Assembly (NCBI GenBank): GCA_020687605.1
Contig: JAJEQY010000002.1
Location: 54,837 to 118,836, forward strand
DNA: 64,000 bases
Source of the DNA: Intestinimonas aquisgranensis
GTDB taxonomy: Bacteria > Bacillota > Clostridia > Oscillospirales > Oscillospiraceae
Direction: 5' to 3'
Below the pieces are notes generated by a model. It saw only the letters and a list, made by a program, of their open reading frames with translations. It was not told the origin of the DNA and searched no databases. Positions 7,775 through 17,849 of this stretch are shown piece by piece (the first letter of the stretch is position 1; each line of letters begins with the position of its first letter). The position numbers were made by a program, and so were the translations under genes.

Positions 7775-9138
7775 ATCAGCAGCCCCAGGAGAACAAGATG
7801 GGCGTTATGCCCGTCAACCGTCTCCTTATTTCCATGTCCCTGCCCATGATGATCTCCATGCTGGTGCAGGCGCTCTATAACGTGGTGGACAGCGTTTTCG
7901 TCTCCTACATCAGCGAGGATGCCCTTGCCGCCGTAGGTCTGGCCTTTCCGGCCCAGAACCTGATGATCTCGGTGGCGGTGGGTACCGGCGTCGGTATCAA
8001 CGCCCTCCTCTCCAAGAGTCTGGGTGAAAAGAACTATGAGACCGCCAACCGCACGGCGGTCAACGGAATTTTCCTGGCCTTCTGCTCCTGGGTGGCCTTC
8101 GCCGTTCTGGGCGGCTTCTTCGCCCGGACCTTCATGGAACTTCAGACCCCGGTGGCGAGTATCGCCGACTACGGCACCACCTATCTCTCCATCGTTGCGG
8201 TGGCGTCGGTGGGCATGATGTTCCAGATCTGTTTCGAGCGGCTCCTCCAATCCACCGGCAAGACCATTTTCACCATGATCTCCCAGGCCACCGGCGCCAT
8301 CATCAATATCATCATGGACCCCCTGCTCATCTTCGGTGTGGGGCCGTTTCCCAAGATGGGCATCGCTGGTGCCGCCTGGGCCACCGTCCTGGGCCAGATC
8401 GTGGGCGCCCTGCTGGGTCTCTACTGCAACCTGCGGATGAATCCGGAGATCTCCATCTCCTTCCGCGGTTTCCGGCCCAACGGCGCCATCATCGGAAAGA
8501 TTTATTCCGTAGGCGTGCCCTCCATCATCATGTCCTCCATCGGCTCGGTGATGACCTTTGGTATGAACAAGATCCTGGGCGCCTTCAACTCCACCGCGGT
8601 GGCGGTCTTCTCCGCCTACTTCAAGCTGGAGTCCTTCATCTTCATGCCCGTATTCGGACTCAACAACGGCATCGTCCCCATCATTGCCTACAACTACGGC
8701 GCCCGCAAGCCGGAGCGCATCAGCCGCACCGTCAAGCTGGGGGTGCTGTACGCGCTGGCCATCATGGCGGTGGGTGTAGCCCTCTTCTGGCTCGTTCCCC
8801 GGCAGCTGCTGGGCATCTTCAACGCCTCCGACTACATGTTGGAGATCGGTGTGCCCGCCCTGCGGGTCATCAGTCTGAGCTTCCTCTTCGCCGCCTTTGG
8901 TATCGTCACCTCCTCGGTGTGTCAGGCCCTGGGCAAGGGCGTGCTGAGCCTGATGGTGTCGGTGCTCCGGCAGCTGGTGCTCATCCTGCCCGCCGCCTGG
9001 GTCCTGGGCCATGTGTTCGGCCTGAGCGCTGTGTGGCTGGCGTTCCCCTTTGCGGAGATCTTCTCCTTCCTTCTGAGCATGGTCTTCATGGCCAATATGT
9101 TCCGAACCATCATCCGGCCTATGGCAAAGCCCCAGTGA
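7771..9138 (+). CDS. MATE family efflux transporter
   Basis: 455 residues with about twelve transmembrane helices in two homologous halves. The N-terminal signature is PVNRLLISMSLPMMISMLVQALYNVVDSVFVSYI, and the second half repeats it with the conserved PAQN, FGMN and GLNNGIVPIIAYNYGA. This family exports cationic drugs or metabolites using a Na+ or H+ gradient. GTG start at 7771 overlaps the preceding stop. A terminator follows. Confidence 0.92.
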   Translation: MNQQPQENKMGVMPVNRLLISMSLPMMISMLVQALYNVVDSVFVSYISEDALAAVGLAFPAQNLMISVAVGTGVGINALLSKSLGEKNYETANRTAVNGIFLAFCSWVAFAVLGGFFARTFMELQTPVASIADYGTTYLSIVAVASVGMMFQICFERLLQSTGKTIFTMISQATGAIINIIMDPLLIFGVGPFPKMGIAGAAWATVLGQIVGALLGLYCNLRMNPEISISFRGFRPNGAIIGKIYSVGVPSIIMSSIGSVMTFGMNKILGAFNSTAVAVFSAYFKLESFIFMPVFGLNNGIVPIIAYNYGARKPERISRTVKLGVLYALAIMAVGVALFWLVPRQLLGIFNASDYMLEIGVPALRVISLSFLFAAFGIVTSSVCQALGKGVLSLMVSVLRQLVLILPAAWVLGHVFGLSAVWLAFPFAEIFSFLLSMVFMANMFRTIIRPMAKPQ

Positions 9139-9146
9139 CTGGAATG

Positions 9147-9184
9147 AGTGACCCGGCGGACCTCTGTCCGGCGGGTCACTTTTT
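9147..9184 (+). terminator. Terminator after the MATE gene
   Basis: AGTGACCCG.CGGAC ctct GTCCG.CGGGTCACT stem with one mismatch, then TTTTT. Confidence 0.85.
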
Positions 9185-9203
9185 GTTTTATCACTTTAAC
9201 GCT

Positions 9204-9233
9204 TTACATAGGCAGCTGGTTTGTGGTATGATA
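9204..9233 (+). promoter_or_regulatory. Promoter of the DUF554 gene
   Basis: TTTACA, 18-nt spacer and extended -10 TGGTATGAT. Confidence 0.65.
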
Positions 9234-9272
9234 ATTCCAATGCGTGCTCAAGAGAAAGAAGGTCCCGTTTTC

Positions 9273-9989
9273 ATGCTTGCCACCGTCATCAATGCCGTGC
9301 TCGTCCTGATTGGAAGCATCCTGGGCGTGCTCTTTAAAAATCGGATCGGCGCCCGGTTCAATACCATCCTTACCCACGCGCTGGGTCTGTGTGTCCTGGG
9401 CATTGGTGTTACCTCCGCCATCGCCACGGAGAATACGCTGTGTGTCATTGTCTGCATGGTCTTGGGGACCATCCTTGGCGAGGCCATCCGCATCGAGGAC
9501 CGGCTGGATGCGGCAGGGGAGCTGCTCCGGCGAAAGCTGGCCGGCGGAGAGAGCGGCGGCAGCAGCCGGTTTACCGAAGGCTTTGTGACTGCTGCCGTGC
9601 TGTTCTGTGTGGGCTCCATGGCCATCATGGGCTCTATGGAGGCCGGTATCCAGGGGAAATACGATATTCTGATCTCCAAAGGCGTCATTGACGGCGTGAC
9701 CTCCATTACGCTGGCCTCTGCCATGGGCGTGGGCGTGGCCTTTTCCGTCCTGCCGCTGATGATCTATCAGGGGGGACTCACCCTCCTGTTCGCTCAGGTA
9801 GGCCCCTTTCTGGACAGCGCTGCCATCACGGAAATGAGCGCCGTAGGCGGCACCATCATTGTGGGCATCGCCATCAATATGCTTGGGCTGGGCAAGGCCA
9901 AGATCCGGGTGGGGAATATGCTGCCGGCCATCTTCCTGCCGCTGCTCTATCTGCCGGTGTCCCAGTGGATCTCCGGGTTGGCAGGGTGA
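9273..9989 (+). CDS. DUF554 family membrane protein
   Basis: 238 residues from ATG 9273, with six to seven hydrophobic helices. Characteristic segments are VINAVLVLIGSILGVLFKNR, LGLCVLGIGV, CVIVCMVLGTILGEAI and CVGSMAIMGSMEAGI...KGVIDGVTSITLASAMGVGVAFS. The family is described as a membrane protein of unknown function, possibly a transporter. Own promoter; no gene partner. Confidence 0.85.
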   Translation: MLATVINAVLVLIGSILGVLFKNRIGARFNTILTHALGLCVLGIGVTSAIATENTLCVIVCMVLGTILGEAIRIEDRLDAAGELLRRKLAGGESGGSSRFTEGFVTAAVLFCVGSMAIMGSMEAGIQGKYDILISKGVIDGVTSITLASAMGVGVAFSVLPLMIYQGGLTLLFAQVGPFLDSAAITEMSAVGGTIIVGIAINMLGLGKAKIRVGNMLPAIFLPLLYLPVSQWISGLAG

Positions 9990-10135
9990 CAAATCAACCA
10001 TAACGGGAATTTGGCGGCCAAGATGTTCCCAAAAAACGGGAAAATTGGTGCTACCACATGAAAATGATGCGAAAAAAAGCCTTTTATTTTGTAAATGCTT
10101 GTGCTTTTGAAACAAAAATTTTCCCTTTTGCCCTC

Positions 10136-10164
10136 TTGCGCAGTAGGCAGAAACGGTCTATACT
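10136..10164 (+). promoter_or_regulatory. Promoter of crt-hbd
   Basis: TTGCGC, 17-nt spacer and TATACT, about 55 nt before the crt start. The 235-nt spacer upstream is AT-rich relative to its surroundings and otherwise empty. Confidence 0.65.
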
Positions 10165-10224
10165 GATACTTGCGAAAGGCCTGGTGGGAAGGGCTGCATC
10201 GCATTACAAAGGAGGTAGCAAACT

Positions 10225-11001
10225 ATGGGATTTGTCAAAGTTGAACAGCAGGGTCACGTTGGTATTTTGACCATTGACCGTCAGGAAGCCCTGAACGCCC
10301 TCAACAGCCAGGTGCTCAGCGACCTGGATGCGGCTATCGATGAAGTGGCCGCCAATGATGATATCTATGTAGTGATCCTCACCGGCGCCGGCCGTTCCTT
10401 CGTCGCTGGTGCCGATATCGGTGAGATGCGGGACCTCACCTCCATCAGCGGCAAGAAGTTCGGTGTCCACGGCGGCAGCGTCTTCCTGAAGCTGGAGAAT
10501 ATGGCCAAGCCCGTCATCGCCGCGGTGAACGGCTTTGCTCTGGGCGGCGGCAACGAGCTGTGCATGGCCTGTGACATCCGTCTGGCCAGCGAGAAGGCCA
10601 AGTTTGGTCAGCCCGAGGTTGGCCTGGGCATCACCCCCGGTTTCGCCGGCACCCAGCGTCTGCCCCGCATCGTGGGTATCTCCAAGGCTATGGAACTGAT
10701 CCTCACCGCCAAGGTCATCGGCGCTGCCGAGGCCAAGGCCATCGGCCTCGTGAGCGAAGTCTATCCTCCTGAGGAACTGATGCCCAAGGCTATGGAGCTG
10801 GCCAACGCCATCTGCGCCAATGCTCAGATCGCCGTGCAGGAGTCCAAGCGCTGCATCCGTATGGGCATGCAGACCGACATCGCCACCGGTTCCGCCTTTG
10901 AGGCTGAGGCCTTTGGTGTCTGCTTCGGTACTGAGGATCAGACCGAGGGTATGAGCGCATTCCTGGAGAAGCGTGCTGAGAAGCACTTCCAGAACAAGTA
11001 A
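10225..11001 (+). CDS. crt: Enoyl-CoA hydratase / 3-hydroxybutyryl-CoA dehydratase (crotonase)
   Basis: 258 residues, the usual crotonase length. It interconverts 3-hydroxybutyryl-CoA and crotonyl-CoA in the butyrate pathway. Visible motifs: AFVAGADIGEM (oxyanion hole, about residue 65), ALGGGNELCMACDIR (about 108) with the catalytic Glu, and the second Glu in QPEVGLGITPGFAGTQRL (about 133). It sits directly before hbd, with a shared promoter. Arg codons are almost all CGC/CGT, unlike many neighbours, suggesting high expression. It can also receive the crotonyl-CoA made from lysine. Confidence 0.92.
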   Translation: MGFVKVEQQGHVGILTIDRQEALNALNSQVLSDLDAAIDEVAANDDIYVVILTGAGRSFVAGADIGEMRDLTSISGKKFGVHGGSVFLKLENMAKPVIAAVNGFALGGGNELCMACDIRLASEKAKFGQPEVGLGITPGFAGTQRLPRIVGISKAMELILTAKVIGAAEAKAIGLVSEVYPPEELMPKAMELANAICANAQIAVQESKRCIRMGMQTDIATGSAFEAEAFGVCFGTEDQTEGMSAFLEKRAEKHFQNK

Positions 11002-11111
11002 TACGGTTCCGGGTTATACATATGGCACCCGTTATCGCACGTCCGGACGATCAGGTCTGGAACATGATCAGACATGATTTTAATAAAAATTGGGAAAAGG
11101 GGTATGCAACT

Positions 11112-11963
11112 ATGAAAAAGATCGTTGTCATCGGCGGCGGCACCATGGGCCTGGACATTGCTCAGGTCTTTGCCAAGAAGGGCTTTGACGTTGTGGTCCG
11201 CGACATCAACGACGACATCATCAAGGCTTCCGAGGCCCGCCTGAACAAGGGCCTGGACAAGCTGGTGTCCAAGGGCAAGCTGGACGAGGCCGGCAAGAAG
11301 GCTATCACCGACAAGATGACCTTCACCACCGATCTCAATGTTGCTGCCGATGCTGATCTGGTGGTCGAGGCCGCCGTGGAGAAGCTGGAGATCAAGAAGT
11401 CCATCTTCGCCGACCTGGACAAGATCTGCAAGCCCGAGACCATCCTGGCCACCAACACCTCCTCCATCTCCATCACTGCCATTGCCGCCGCCACTCAGCG
11501 CCCCGACAAGTTCATCGGCATGCACTTCTTCAACCCCGCTACCGTCATGAAGCTGGTTGAGGTTATCCGCGGCGCCAAGACCTCCGACGAGACCTACAAG
11601 ACCATTCACGATCTGTCCGTGGAGATCGGCAAGGAGCCCGTTGAGGTTCACGAGGCCCCCGGCTTTGTGGTCAACAAGATCCTGATCCCCATGATCAACG
11701 AGGCCGCCGACCTGCTCTACACCGGTGTTGCCACCGCTGAGGGCATCGACACCGCTATGAAGCTGGGCGCCAACCACCCCATGGGCCCCCTGGCTCTGGG
11801 CGATCTGATCGGTCTGGATGTCTGCCAGGCCATCATGGACACCATCTACAACGAGACCGGCGATCCCAAGTACCGCTGCTCTCTGCTCATCCGCAAGATG
11901 GTCCGTGCCGGCCAGCTGGGCCGCAAGACCGGTGTGGGCTTCTTCGACTACACCAAGAAGTAA
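11112..11963 (+). CDS. hbd: 3-hydroxybutyryl-CoA dehydrogenase
   Basis: 283 residues from ATG 11112 (AAAGGGG upstream). NAD(P)-dependent reduction of acetoacetyl-CoA to 3-hydroxybutyryl-CoA. Rossmann motif VVIGGGTMGLDIAQVFA at the N-terminus, ATNTSSISIT, catalytic His in GMHFFNPATVMKLVEVI and APGFVVNKILIPMINEA, then the C-terminal dimerisation domain ending GRKTGVGFFDY. It follows crt by 110 nt and is closed by a terminator. With Crt it covers the middle of butyrate synthesis; thiolase and butyryl-CoA dehydrogenase are not in the window. Confidence 0.95.
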   Translation: MKKIVVIGGGTMGLDIAQVFAKKGFDVVVRDINDDIIKASEARLNKGLDKLVSKGKLDEAGKKAITDKMTFTTDLNVAADADLVVEAAVEKLEIKKSIFADLDKICKPETILATNTSSISITAIAAATQRPDKFIGMHFFNPATVMKLVEVIRGAKTSDETYKTIHDLSVEIGKEPVEVHEAPGFVVNKILIPMINEAADLLYTGVATAEGIDTAMKLGANHPMGPLALGDLIGLDVCQAIMDTIYNETGDPKYRCSLLIRKMVRAGQLGRKTGVGFFDYTKK

Positions 11964-11982
11964 GATCTCCATATGGAGCTTT

Positions 11983-12022
11983 GAACGCGGTCCCGCCGTG
12001 CAGGCGGGCCCGCGTTCTTTTT
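11983..12022 (+). terminator. Terminator of crt-hbd
   Basis: GAACGCGG..CCGCC gtgca GGCGG..CCGCGTTC hairpin followed by TTTTT. Confidence 0.9.
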
Positions 12023-12047
12023 CACTGATAGAAAGGAGTGAAAGGCT

Positions 12048-13121
12048 ATGAATCAGACACGCCTGAACCGGGTGGTGGCGAACATGGCCGCCCAGGGCCT
12101 GGAGCAGATCGTGGTGACGGCGACGGCCTCAGTGTATTATCTCACCGGCATCCATGTGGAGCCCATGGAGCGGATGCTGGCCCTGCTCATCCGGGACGAC
12201 GGCAGCTGCACGCTGTACGCCAATGAGCTCTTCGCCCTCCAGCCCCAGCCCGATCTGCCCATGAAGCTGCACACCGACAGTGACGATCCTGCCGCCATCC
12301 TGGCTGCTGATCTGAAGCCGGGAAAGCTTGGGGTGGATAAGTGGTGGCCCAGCAAGTTCCTCATCGGCATCCTGAGCCGCCGCAGCGACATTGTGCCGGT
12401 GTTGGGGTCCGCCCCGGTGGACGACGCCCGGATGTGCAAGGACGCCGCCGAGATCGACGCCATGCGCCGGGCCTCCAAGATCAATGACCAGGTGATGGCG
12501 GCCACCATTCAGGCCATCCACGCCGGTGCCACGGAGAACGAGCTGGCCGGCCTGGTGGAGAAGCGCTTTAAGGACCACGGCGCCGACCGGTCCAGCGAGG
12601 GCCAGCTGGTCTGCTTTGGACCAAATGGCGCCGATCCTCACCATGGTCCCAACGACACCGTGATCAAGCGTGGGGACTCGGTGGTCATGGACATCTTCAT
12701 CCCCATCGGGCGGTACTGGTGTGATATGACCCGAACTGTCTTCTTCGGCGAGGTGAGCGAGGAAGGCCGGAAGGTATACGAGACCGTCCGGGCGGCCAAC
12801 GAGGCTGCCGAGGCTATGATCCGCCCCGGTATCCCCATGCGGGACATCGACGCTGCCGCCCGGAAGGTCATCACCGATGCCGGGTACGGCCCCTACTTCA
12901 CCCACCGGCTGGGCCACGGCTGCGGCCTGGAGTGCCATGAGCCCCCGGACAACTCCTCCGCCTGTGAGGTGCTCACCCGGCCGGGCATGGTCTTCTCTGT
13001 GGAGCCGGGCATCTACCTGCCCGGCAAGCTGGGGGTGCGCATCGAGGATCTGGTGCTGGTCACGGAAACCGGCTGCGAGGTCCTCAACGCCTATCCCAAG
13101 GACCTGTTGGTGGTGGAATAA
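12048..13121 (+). CDS. M24 family metallopeptidase (Xaa-Pro aminopeptidase type)
   Basis: 357 residues. Cytosolic dinuclear-metal aminopeptidase, probably cleaving X-Pro peptides. The N-terminal creatinase-like domain has ATASVYYLTGIHVEP. The C-terminal pita-bread domain carries the five metal ligands in VVMDIFIPIGRYWCDMTRT (two Asp), THRLGHGCGLECHEPP (His), FSVEPGIYLPG (Glu) and VRIEDLVLVTETG (Glu). The ATG follows AGAAAGGAG. Own unit between two terminators. Confidence 0.9.
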   Translation: MNQTRLNRVVANMAAQGLEQIVVTATASVYYLTGIHVEPMERMLALLIRDDGSCTLYANELFALQPQPDLPMKLHTDSDDPAAILAADLKPGKLGVDKWWPSKFLIGILSRRSDIVPVLGSAPVDDARMCKDAAEIDAMRRASKINDQVMAATIQAIHAGATENELAGLVEKRFKDHGADRSSEGQLVCFGPNGADPHHGPNDTVIKRGDSVVMDIFIPIGRYWCDMTRTVFFGEVSEEGRKVYETVRAANEAAEAMIRPGIPMRDIDAAARKVITDAGYGPYFTHRLGHGCGLECHEPPDNSSACEVLTRPGMVFSVEPGIYLPGKLGVRIEDLVLVTETGCEVLNAYPKDLLVVE

Positions 13122-13133
13122 CGATAAGAAAAA

Positions 13134-13167
13134 AGGACCGTGGAACATGCTGTTCCACGGTCCTTTT
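13134..13167. terminator. Bidirectional terminator between the M24 and aldo/keto reductase genes
   Basis: Perfect 14-bp stem AGGACCGTGGAACA with its complement and a 3-nt loop. A and T runs on both sides allow use by the convergent genes. Confidence 0.85.
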
Positions 13168-13176
13168 CTACGTTTC

Positions 13177-14199
13177 TCAAATCTGTTTGCCCGCAAGGAT
13201 CTCCTTGTAGTCCTTGTAGTTTTCCTCCAGCAGCTTGGGGGTGTCCAGGCCGTAGGGGCACTTGGCGGCGCACTGGCCGCAGTGGAGACAGTCCTCTATT
13301 TTGGCCATCTTAGCCTGCATCTCTGGGGTGAGCTGGGCAGCCTGGGGCGCCCGACGGATCATAAGGGACATGCGGGCGCAGTCGTTGATCTGGATGCCCA
13401 CGGGGCAGGGCATGCAGTAGCCGCAGCCACGGCAGAAGCTGCCCTGGAGCTGCTCACGGTCGGCCTGGATGAGGGCTTGCCGGGCCTCGTCCAAAGCGGG
13501 GGGCTCCTTCACATAGGAGAGGAACTCCTTCAGCTCGCTCTCCCGCTGGACGCCCCAGATGGGGAGGACCTCCGGGTACTGGGCCAGCCAGGAGTAGGCG
13601 GCGGCGGAGTCCCGGATGAGACCACCGGAGAGGGCCTTCATGGCGATGAAGCCCATGCCGGCGTCCCGGGCGGCGGTACGGATGGCCTGATCCTTGTCGG
13701 TGGCCAGGTAGCAGAAGGGGAACTGGAGGGTGGCGTACAGGCCGGAGTCGATGGCCTCCTGAGCCACCGCCAAGCGGTGGTTGGTGATGCCGATGAAGCG
13801 GATCTTACCCTGGTCTCTGGCCTTCAGCATAGCCTCGTAGAGACCGGTGCCGTCGCCGGGCTTGGGGCAGAAGGTGGGGTTGTGGAACTGATAGAGGTCC
13901 ACATAATCGGTTTTCAGGTTGCGGAGGCTGGTCTCCAGGTCGGCCCAGAAGCCCTCTGCCGTGACGGCGGCCGTCTTGGTTGCCAGAAAGAATTCGCTCC
14001 GGCGGTGAGAGAGGGCATAGCCGATCTTCTCCTCGCTGTCGGTGTAGAACCGGGCGGTGTCGAAGAAGGTCATGCCGCCGTCCAGGGCCATGGTGAGGAG
14101 TTTGGCGGCCTCCTCCCGGCTCACCCGCTGGATGGGGAGGGCGCCGAAACCGTTCTTATTGACGGTGATGCCGGTCTTGCCCAGAGTCACAGTGTCCAT
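13177..14199 (-). CDS. Aldo/keto reductase with C-terminal 4Fe-4S domain
   Basis: 340 residues. The N-terminal TIM barrel carries the aldo/keto reductase tetrad: Asp in FFDTARFYTDSEEKIGYAL, Tyr in the same segment, Lys in LATKTA and His in LYQFHNP. The C-terminus adds ferredoxin-like cysteines: CRGCGYCMPCPVGI (about residue 259) and CLHCGQCAAKCPYGLDTP (about 307). This fused type is common in anaerobes; substrate unknown. It is 14 nt downstream of the malic enzyme gene on the same strand, so probably co-transcribed. Confidence 0.9.
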   Translation of the reverse strand: MDTVTLGKTGITVNKNGFGALPIQRVSREEAAKLLTMALDGGMTFFDTARFYTDSEEKIGYALSHRRSEFFLATKTAAVTAEGFWADLETSLRNLKTDYVDLYQFHNPTFCPKPGDGTGLYEAMLKARDQGKIRFIGITNHRLAVAQEAIDSGLYATLQFPFCYLATDKDQAIRTAARDAGMGFIAMKALSGGLIRDSAAAYSWLAQYPEVLPIWGVQRESELKEFLSYVKEPPALDEARQALIQADREQLQGSFCRGCGYCMPCPVGIQINDCARMSLMIRRAPQAAQLTPEMQAKMAKIEDCLHCGQCAAKCPYGLDTPKLLEENYKDYKEILAGKQI

Positions 14200-14213
14200 G
14201 TCATGTTCTCCTT

Positions 14214-15386
14214 TCAGATGCGGGCGATGCCCTGCTCCCGGGCTTCGTCGGCCACGGCCTTGGCCACGGCGTCGGCCACCGATTTGTCCAGCACGGAGGG
14301 GATGATGTAGTCGGGGGTGAGCTGGTCGTCGGGGATGAGGGCGGCGATGGCCTTGGCGGCGCGGATCTTCATGCCCTCGGTGATGTCGGTGGCCCGGACC
14401 ATGAGGGCGCCCTTAAAGACGCCGGGGAAGACCAGCACGTTGTTGATCTGGTTGGGGAAGTCGCTGCGGCCGGTGCCGATGACGGCGGCGCCGCCCTTCC
14501 GGGCCTCGTCGGGCATGATCTCGGGGACGGGGTTGGCCATGGGGAAGACGATGCCCTGGTTCATAGTAGACACCATCTCGGCGGTGACCAGGCCGGGCCG
14601 GGAGACGCCGATGAAGGCGTCGGCCCCCTTGAGGGCGTCGGCCAGGGTGCCGTGGAGGTGGTCGGGGTTGGTGACATGGCTCATCTCCTCCTGGCCGGAG
14701 GTGAGGCCCTCATCACCCTCGCAGATGATGCCGTGGATGTCGCAGAGGGTGACGGTGCCGAAGCCCATGGAGAGGAGGAGCTTGGCGATGGCGATGCCGG
14801 CGGCGCCGGCGCCGTTGATGACGATCTTCACCTTGCCCATCTCCTTGCCGGTGACCTTCACGGCGTTGAGGAGGGCGGCGGCCACCACGATGGCGGTGCC
14901 GTGCTGGTCGTCGTGAAAGACGGGGATGTCGCAGACCTCCTTCAGCCGGCGCTCCACCTCGAAGCACCGGGGGGCAGCGATGTCCTCCAGGTTGATGCCG
15001 CCGAAGCTCTTAGAGATGAGGGCGATGGTCTCCACCAACTTGTCCACGTCCTTGGTGTCCACGCACAGGGGTATGGCGTCCACGTCGCCGAACTCCTTGA
15101 AGAGGGCGCACTTGCCCTCCATGACGGGCATGCCGGCGGCGGGACCGATGTCGCCCAGACCCAGCACGGCGGAGCCGTCGGTGATGACGGCCACCAGGTT
15201 GCTCCGGCGGGTGAGGGCGAAGGACTTCTCATAGTCGGCCTGGATCTCCCGGCAGGGCTGGGCCACGCCGGGAGTGTAGAGGAGGGACAGGTCCTCCCGG
15301 GTCTCCACGCGCTTGCGGGCGATGACCTCGATCTTGCCGTGGAGGGCATAGTGGAGGTCCAGGGACTTTTGACTGATCTCATCCAT
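14214..15386 (-). CDS. NAD(P)-dependent malic enzyme
   Basis: 390 residues, the short bacterial form. Oxidatively decarboxylates malate to pyruvate and CO2. Motifs: LSLLYTPGVAQPCREI near residue 35, GSAVLGLGDIGPAAGMPVMEGK near 71, metal-site FHDDQHGTAIV near 155 and the nucleotide fold IVINGAGAAGIAIAKLLL near 188. It lies downstream of fumC, so fumarate to malate to pyruvate could be one transcription unit, although a 227-nt palindrome-rich spacer separates them. Confidence 0.95.
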   Translation of the reverse strand: MDEISQKSLDLHYALHGKIEVIARKRVETREDLSLLYTPGVAQPCREIQADYEKSFALTRRSNLVAVITDGSAVLGLGDIGPAAGMPVMEGKCALFKEFGDVDAIPLCVDTKDVDKLVETIALISKSFGGINLEDIAAPRCFEVERRLKEVCDIPVFHDDQHGTAIVVAAALLNAVKVTGKEMGKVKIVINGAGAAGIAIAKLLLSMGFGTVTLCDIHGIICEGDEGLTSGQEEMSHVTNPDHLHGTLADALKGADAFIGVSRPGLVTAEMVSTMNQGIVFPMANPVPEIMPDEARKGGAAVIGTGRSDFPNQINNVLVFPGVFKGALMVRATDITEGMKIRAAKAIAALIPDDQLTPDYIIPSVLDKSVADAVAKAVADEAREQGIARI

Positions 15387-15406
15387 GGGGATAACTTCCT
15401 TTCTTT

Positions 15407-15586
15407 GAGGCTGTTGACAAAGTCAACAGCCTCTCTCAAAAATGCTAGCATTTTTTCGAAGAGATGCAGGCCGCTGCATCGCACTCGCTGTGCTCGCACG
15501 TTTGCGGCCTGAGCTGTGTTTTTCCGACGCGCATGTCGCCGGAAAAAACAAATCGCACTTGATTCCGTCATCTGCGGATGACGGAA
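15407..15586. repeat. Palindrome array in the fumC-malic enzyme spacer
   Basis: Five stem-loops lie almost end to end: GAGGCTGTTGAC/GTCAACAGCCTC (15407-15433), palindrome AAAAATGCTAGCATTTTT (15438-15455), CAGGCCGC/GCGGCCTG (15467-15511), GTTTTTCCG/CGGAAAAAAC (15518-15549) and TTCCGTCATC/GATGACGGAA (15563-15586). There is no convincing reading frame. It could be a MITE-like insertion or a structured intercistronic RNA. Confidence 0.7.
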
Positions 15587-15613
15587 CTCTGCGAGGCTCT
15601 TACACAAAGCTGC

Positions 15614-16981
<1,368 letters not shown>

Positions 16982-17054
16982 AAGCACCCTTCTTTCCGTG
17001 CAGATTTCTTCTCTATTTTTATACCACACTTCCCGACGACCTTCCACTCCCTGG

Positions 17055-17083
17055 GTGACAGCCGGGGAGAAAAATGTTAGAAT
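17055..17083 (+). promoter_or_regulatory. Promoter before the 34-aa lipoprotein-like gene
   Basis: GTGACA, 17-nt spacer and extended -10 TGTTAGAAT, about 25 nt before the GTG start. Confidence 0.5.
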
Positions 17084-17107
17084 GGGCAAAAAAGGGGGAG
17101 CTGGACT

Positions 17108-17212
17108 GTGAAATTTAGGAAAATCGCTGCCGGTGTCCTCTCGGCGACGATTCTGCTCACCGCCTGCGGCCAGGCGGGGGAGGGGTACCTCCTGCGCGAT
17201 CTGACCGGCTGA
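17108..17212 (+). CDS. Mini-lipoprotein or truncated lipoprotein remnant (34 aa)
   Basis: GTG start with GGGGGAG upstream. The product begins KFRKIAAGVLSATILLTACG, a basic n-region, hydrophobic core and LTAC lipobox, and then has only 14 residues before TGA. It looks like either a small lipoprotein or the surviving signal peptide of a larger deleted lipoprotein gene. A promoter precedes it and an ECF sigma gene follows about 90 nt downstream. It does not resemble a lysis protein in any specific way I can name. Confidence 0.55.
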   Translation: MKFRKIAAGVLSATILLTACGQAGEGYLLRDLTG

Positions 17213-17230
17213 TGGGGTGTTTCGGCGGCA

Positions 17231-17259
17231 TTTCCAAAACGCATGCAATATGATATAAT
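17231..17259 (+). promoter_or_regulatory. Promoter of the sigma factor/DUF4367 pair
   Basis: TTTCCA, 17-nt spacer and extended -10 TGATATAAT. A sigma-A-like -10 suggests at least part of the expression does not depend on the encoded sigma. Confidence 0.6.
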
Positions 17260-17305
17260 AAACACTATAACTGCGGACGCAAAAAAGTGAGGAGGTGTTT
17301 TCCGG

Positions 17306-17812
17306 ATGCAGATGGATTGGGACAGCCGTTTTACCGCCCTGTATCAGGGAAATGCCCCCAAGATGTTTGCCTATGCCCTGAGGCAGCTCCGCAACCGTTC
17401 TCTGGCGGAGGAGCTGGTGGAGGAGGCCTTTGTACGGCTGCTCCAGCAAAAGGAAGGGCTGGGGGACCACCCCAGTCTGGAGGGCTGGCTGTGGAAGACC
17501 CTCCAGCATCTGATCCTCACTGAGGTGAGGTTGGCCAAGTACCACCGGGAGGTACCCCTGGAGGACGCCAATACCTGGGCCGCCCAGGAGGAGGAACGCT
17601 CGGAGCTGGCCGAGGCGCTGCCTGACGGGCTCAGCAAAAGCGAGCGGGAGGTGCTGCTCCTCTTTTACGAGGAGGAGTGTTCCCATCAGGAGATCGCTCG
17701 TCGGCTGGGGATCTCGGAGATGAACTCCCGGACACGGCTGTTCCGGGCCAAAAACCACTGCAAAAAACTTTTGGAAAAAAATTTCCAGATGTGTCACAAA
17801 TCCAGCGGCTGA
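17306..17812 (+). CDS. ECF-type RNA polymerase sigma factor
   Basis: 168 residues. Region 2 is visible as ALYQGNAPKMFAYALRQLRNRSLAEELVEEAFVRLLQ, and region 4 as LPDGLSKSEREVLLLFYEEECSHQEIARRLGISEMNSRTRLFRAKNHCKKLL, a helix-turn-helix for the -35 element. ATG 17306 follows GAGGAGGTG. Followed after about 37 nt by a membrane protein with a DUF4367 domain, the usual sigma/anti-sigma arrangement. Target genes are not visible. Confidence 0.88.
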   Translation: MQMDWDSRFTALYQGNAPKMFAYALRQLRNRSLAEELVEEAFVRLLQQKEGLGDHPSLEGWLWKTLQHLILTEVRLAKYHREVPLEDANTWAAQEEERSELAEALPDGLSKSEREVLLLFYEEECSHQEIARRLGISEMNSRTRLFRAKNHCKKLLEKNFQMCHKSSG

Positions 17813-17849
17813 ATCGATATATGGGATGAGAGAACAGGAGGTGATGGAC

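Noticed and set aside
9990..10224. Rex redox-regulator operator upstream of crt (TTGTAAATGCTTGTGC region)
   Set aside because: Only one half resembles TTGTxAA; the inverted half is missing.
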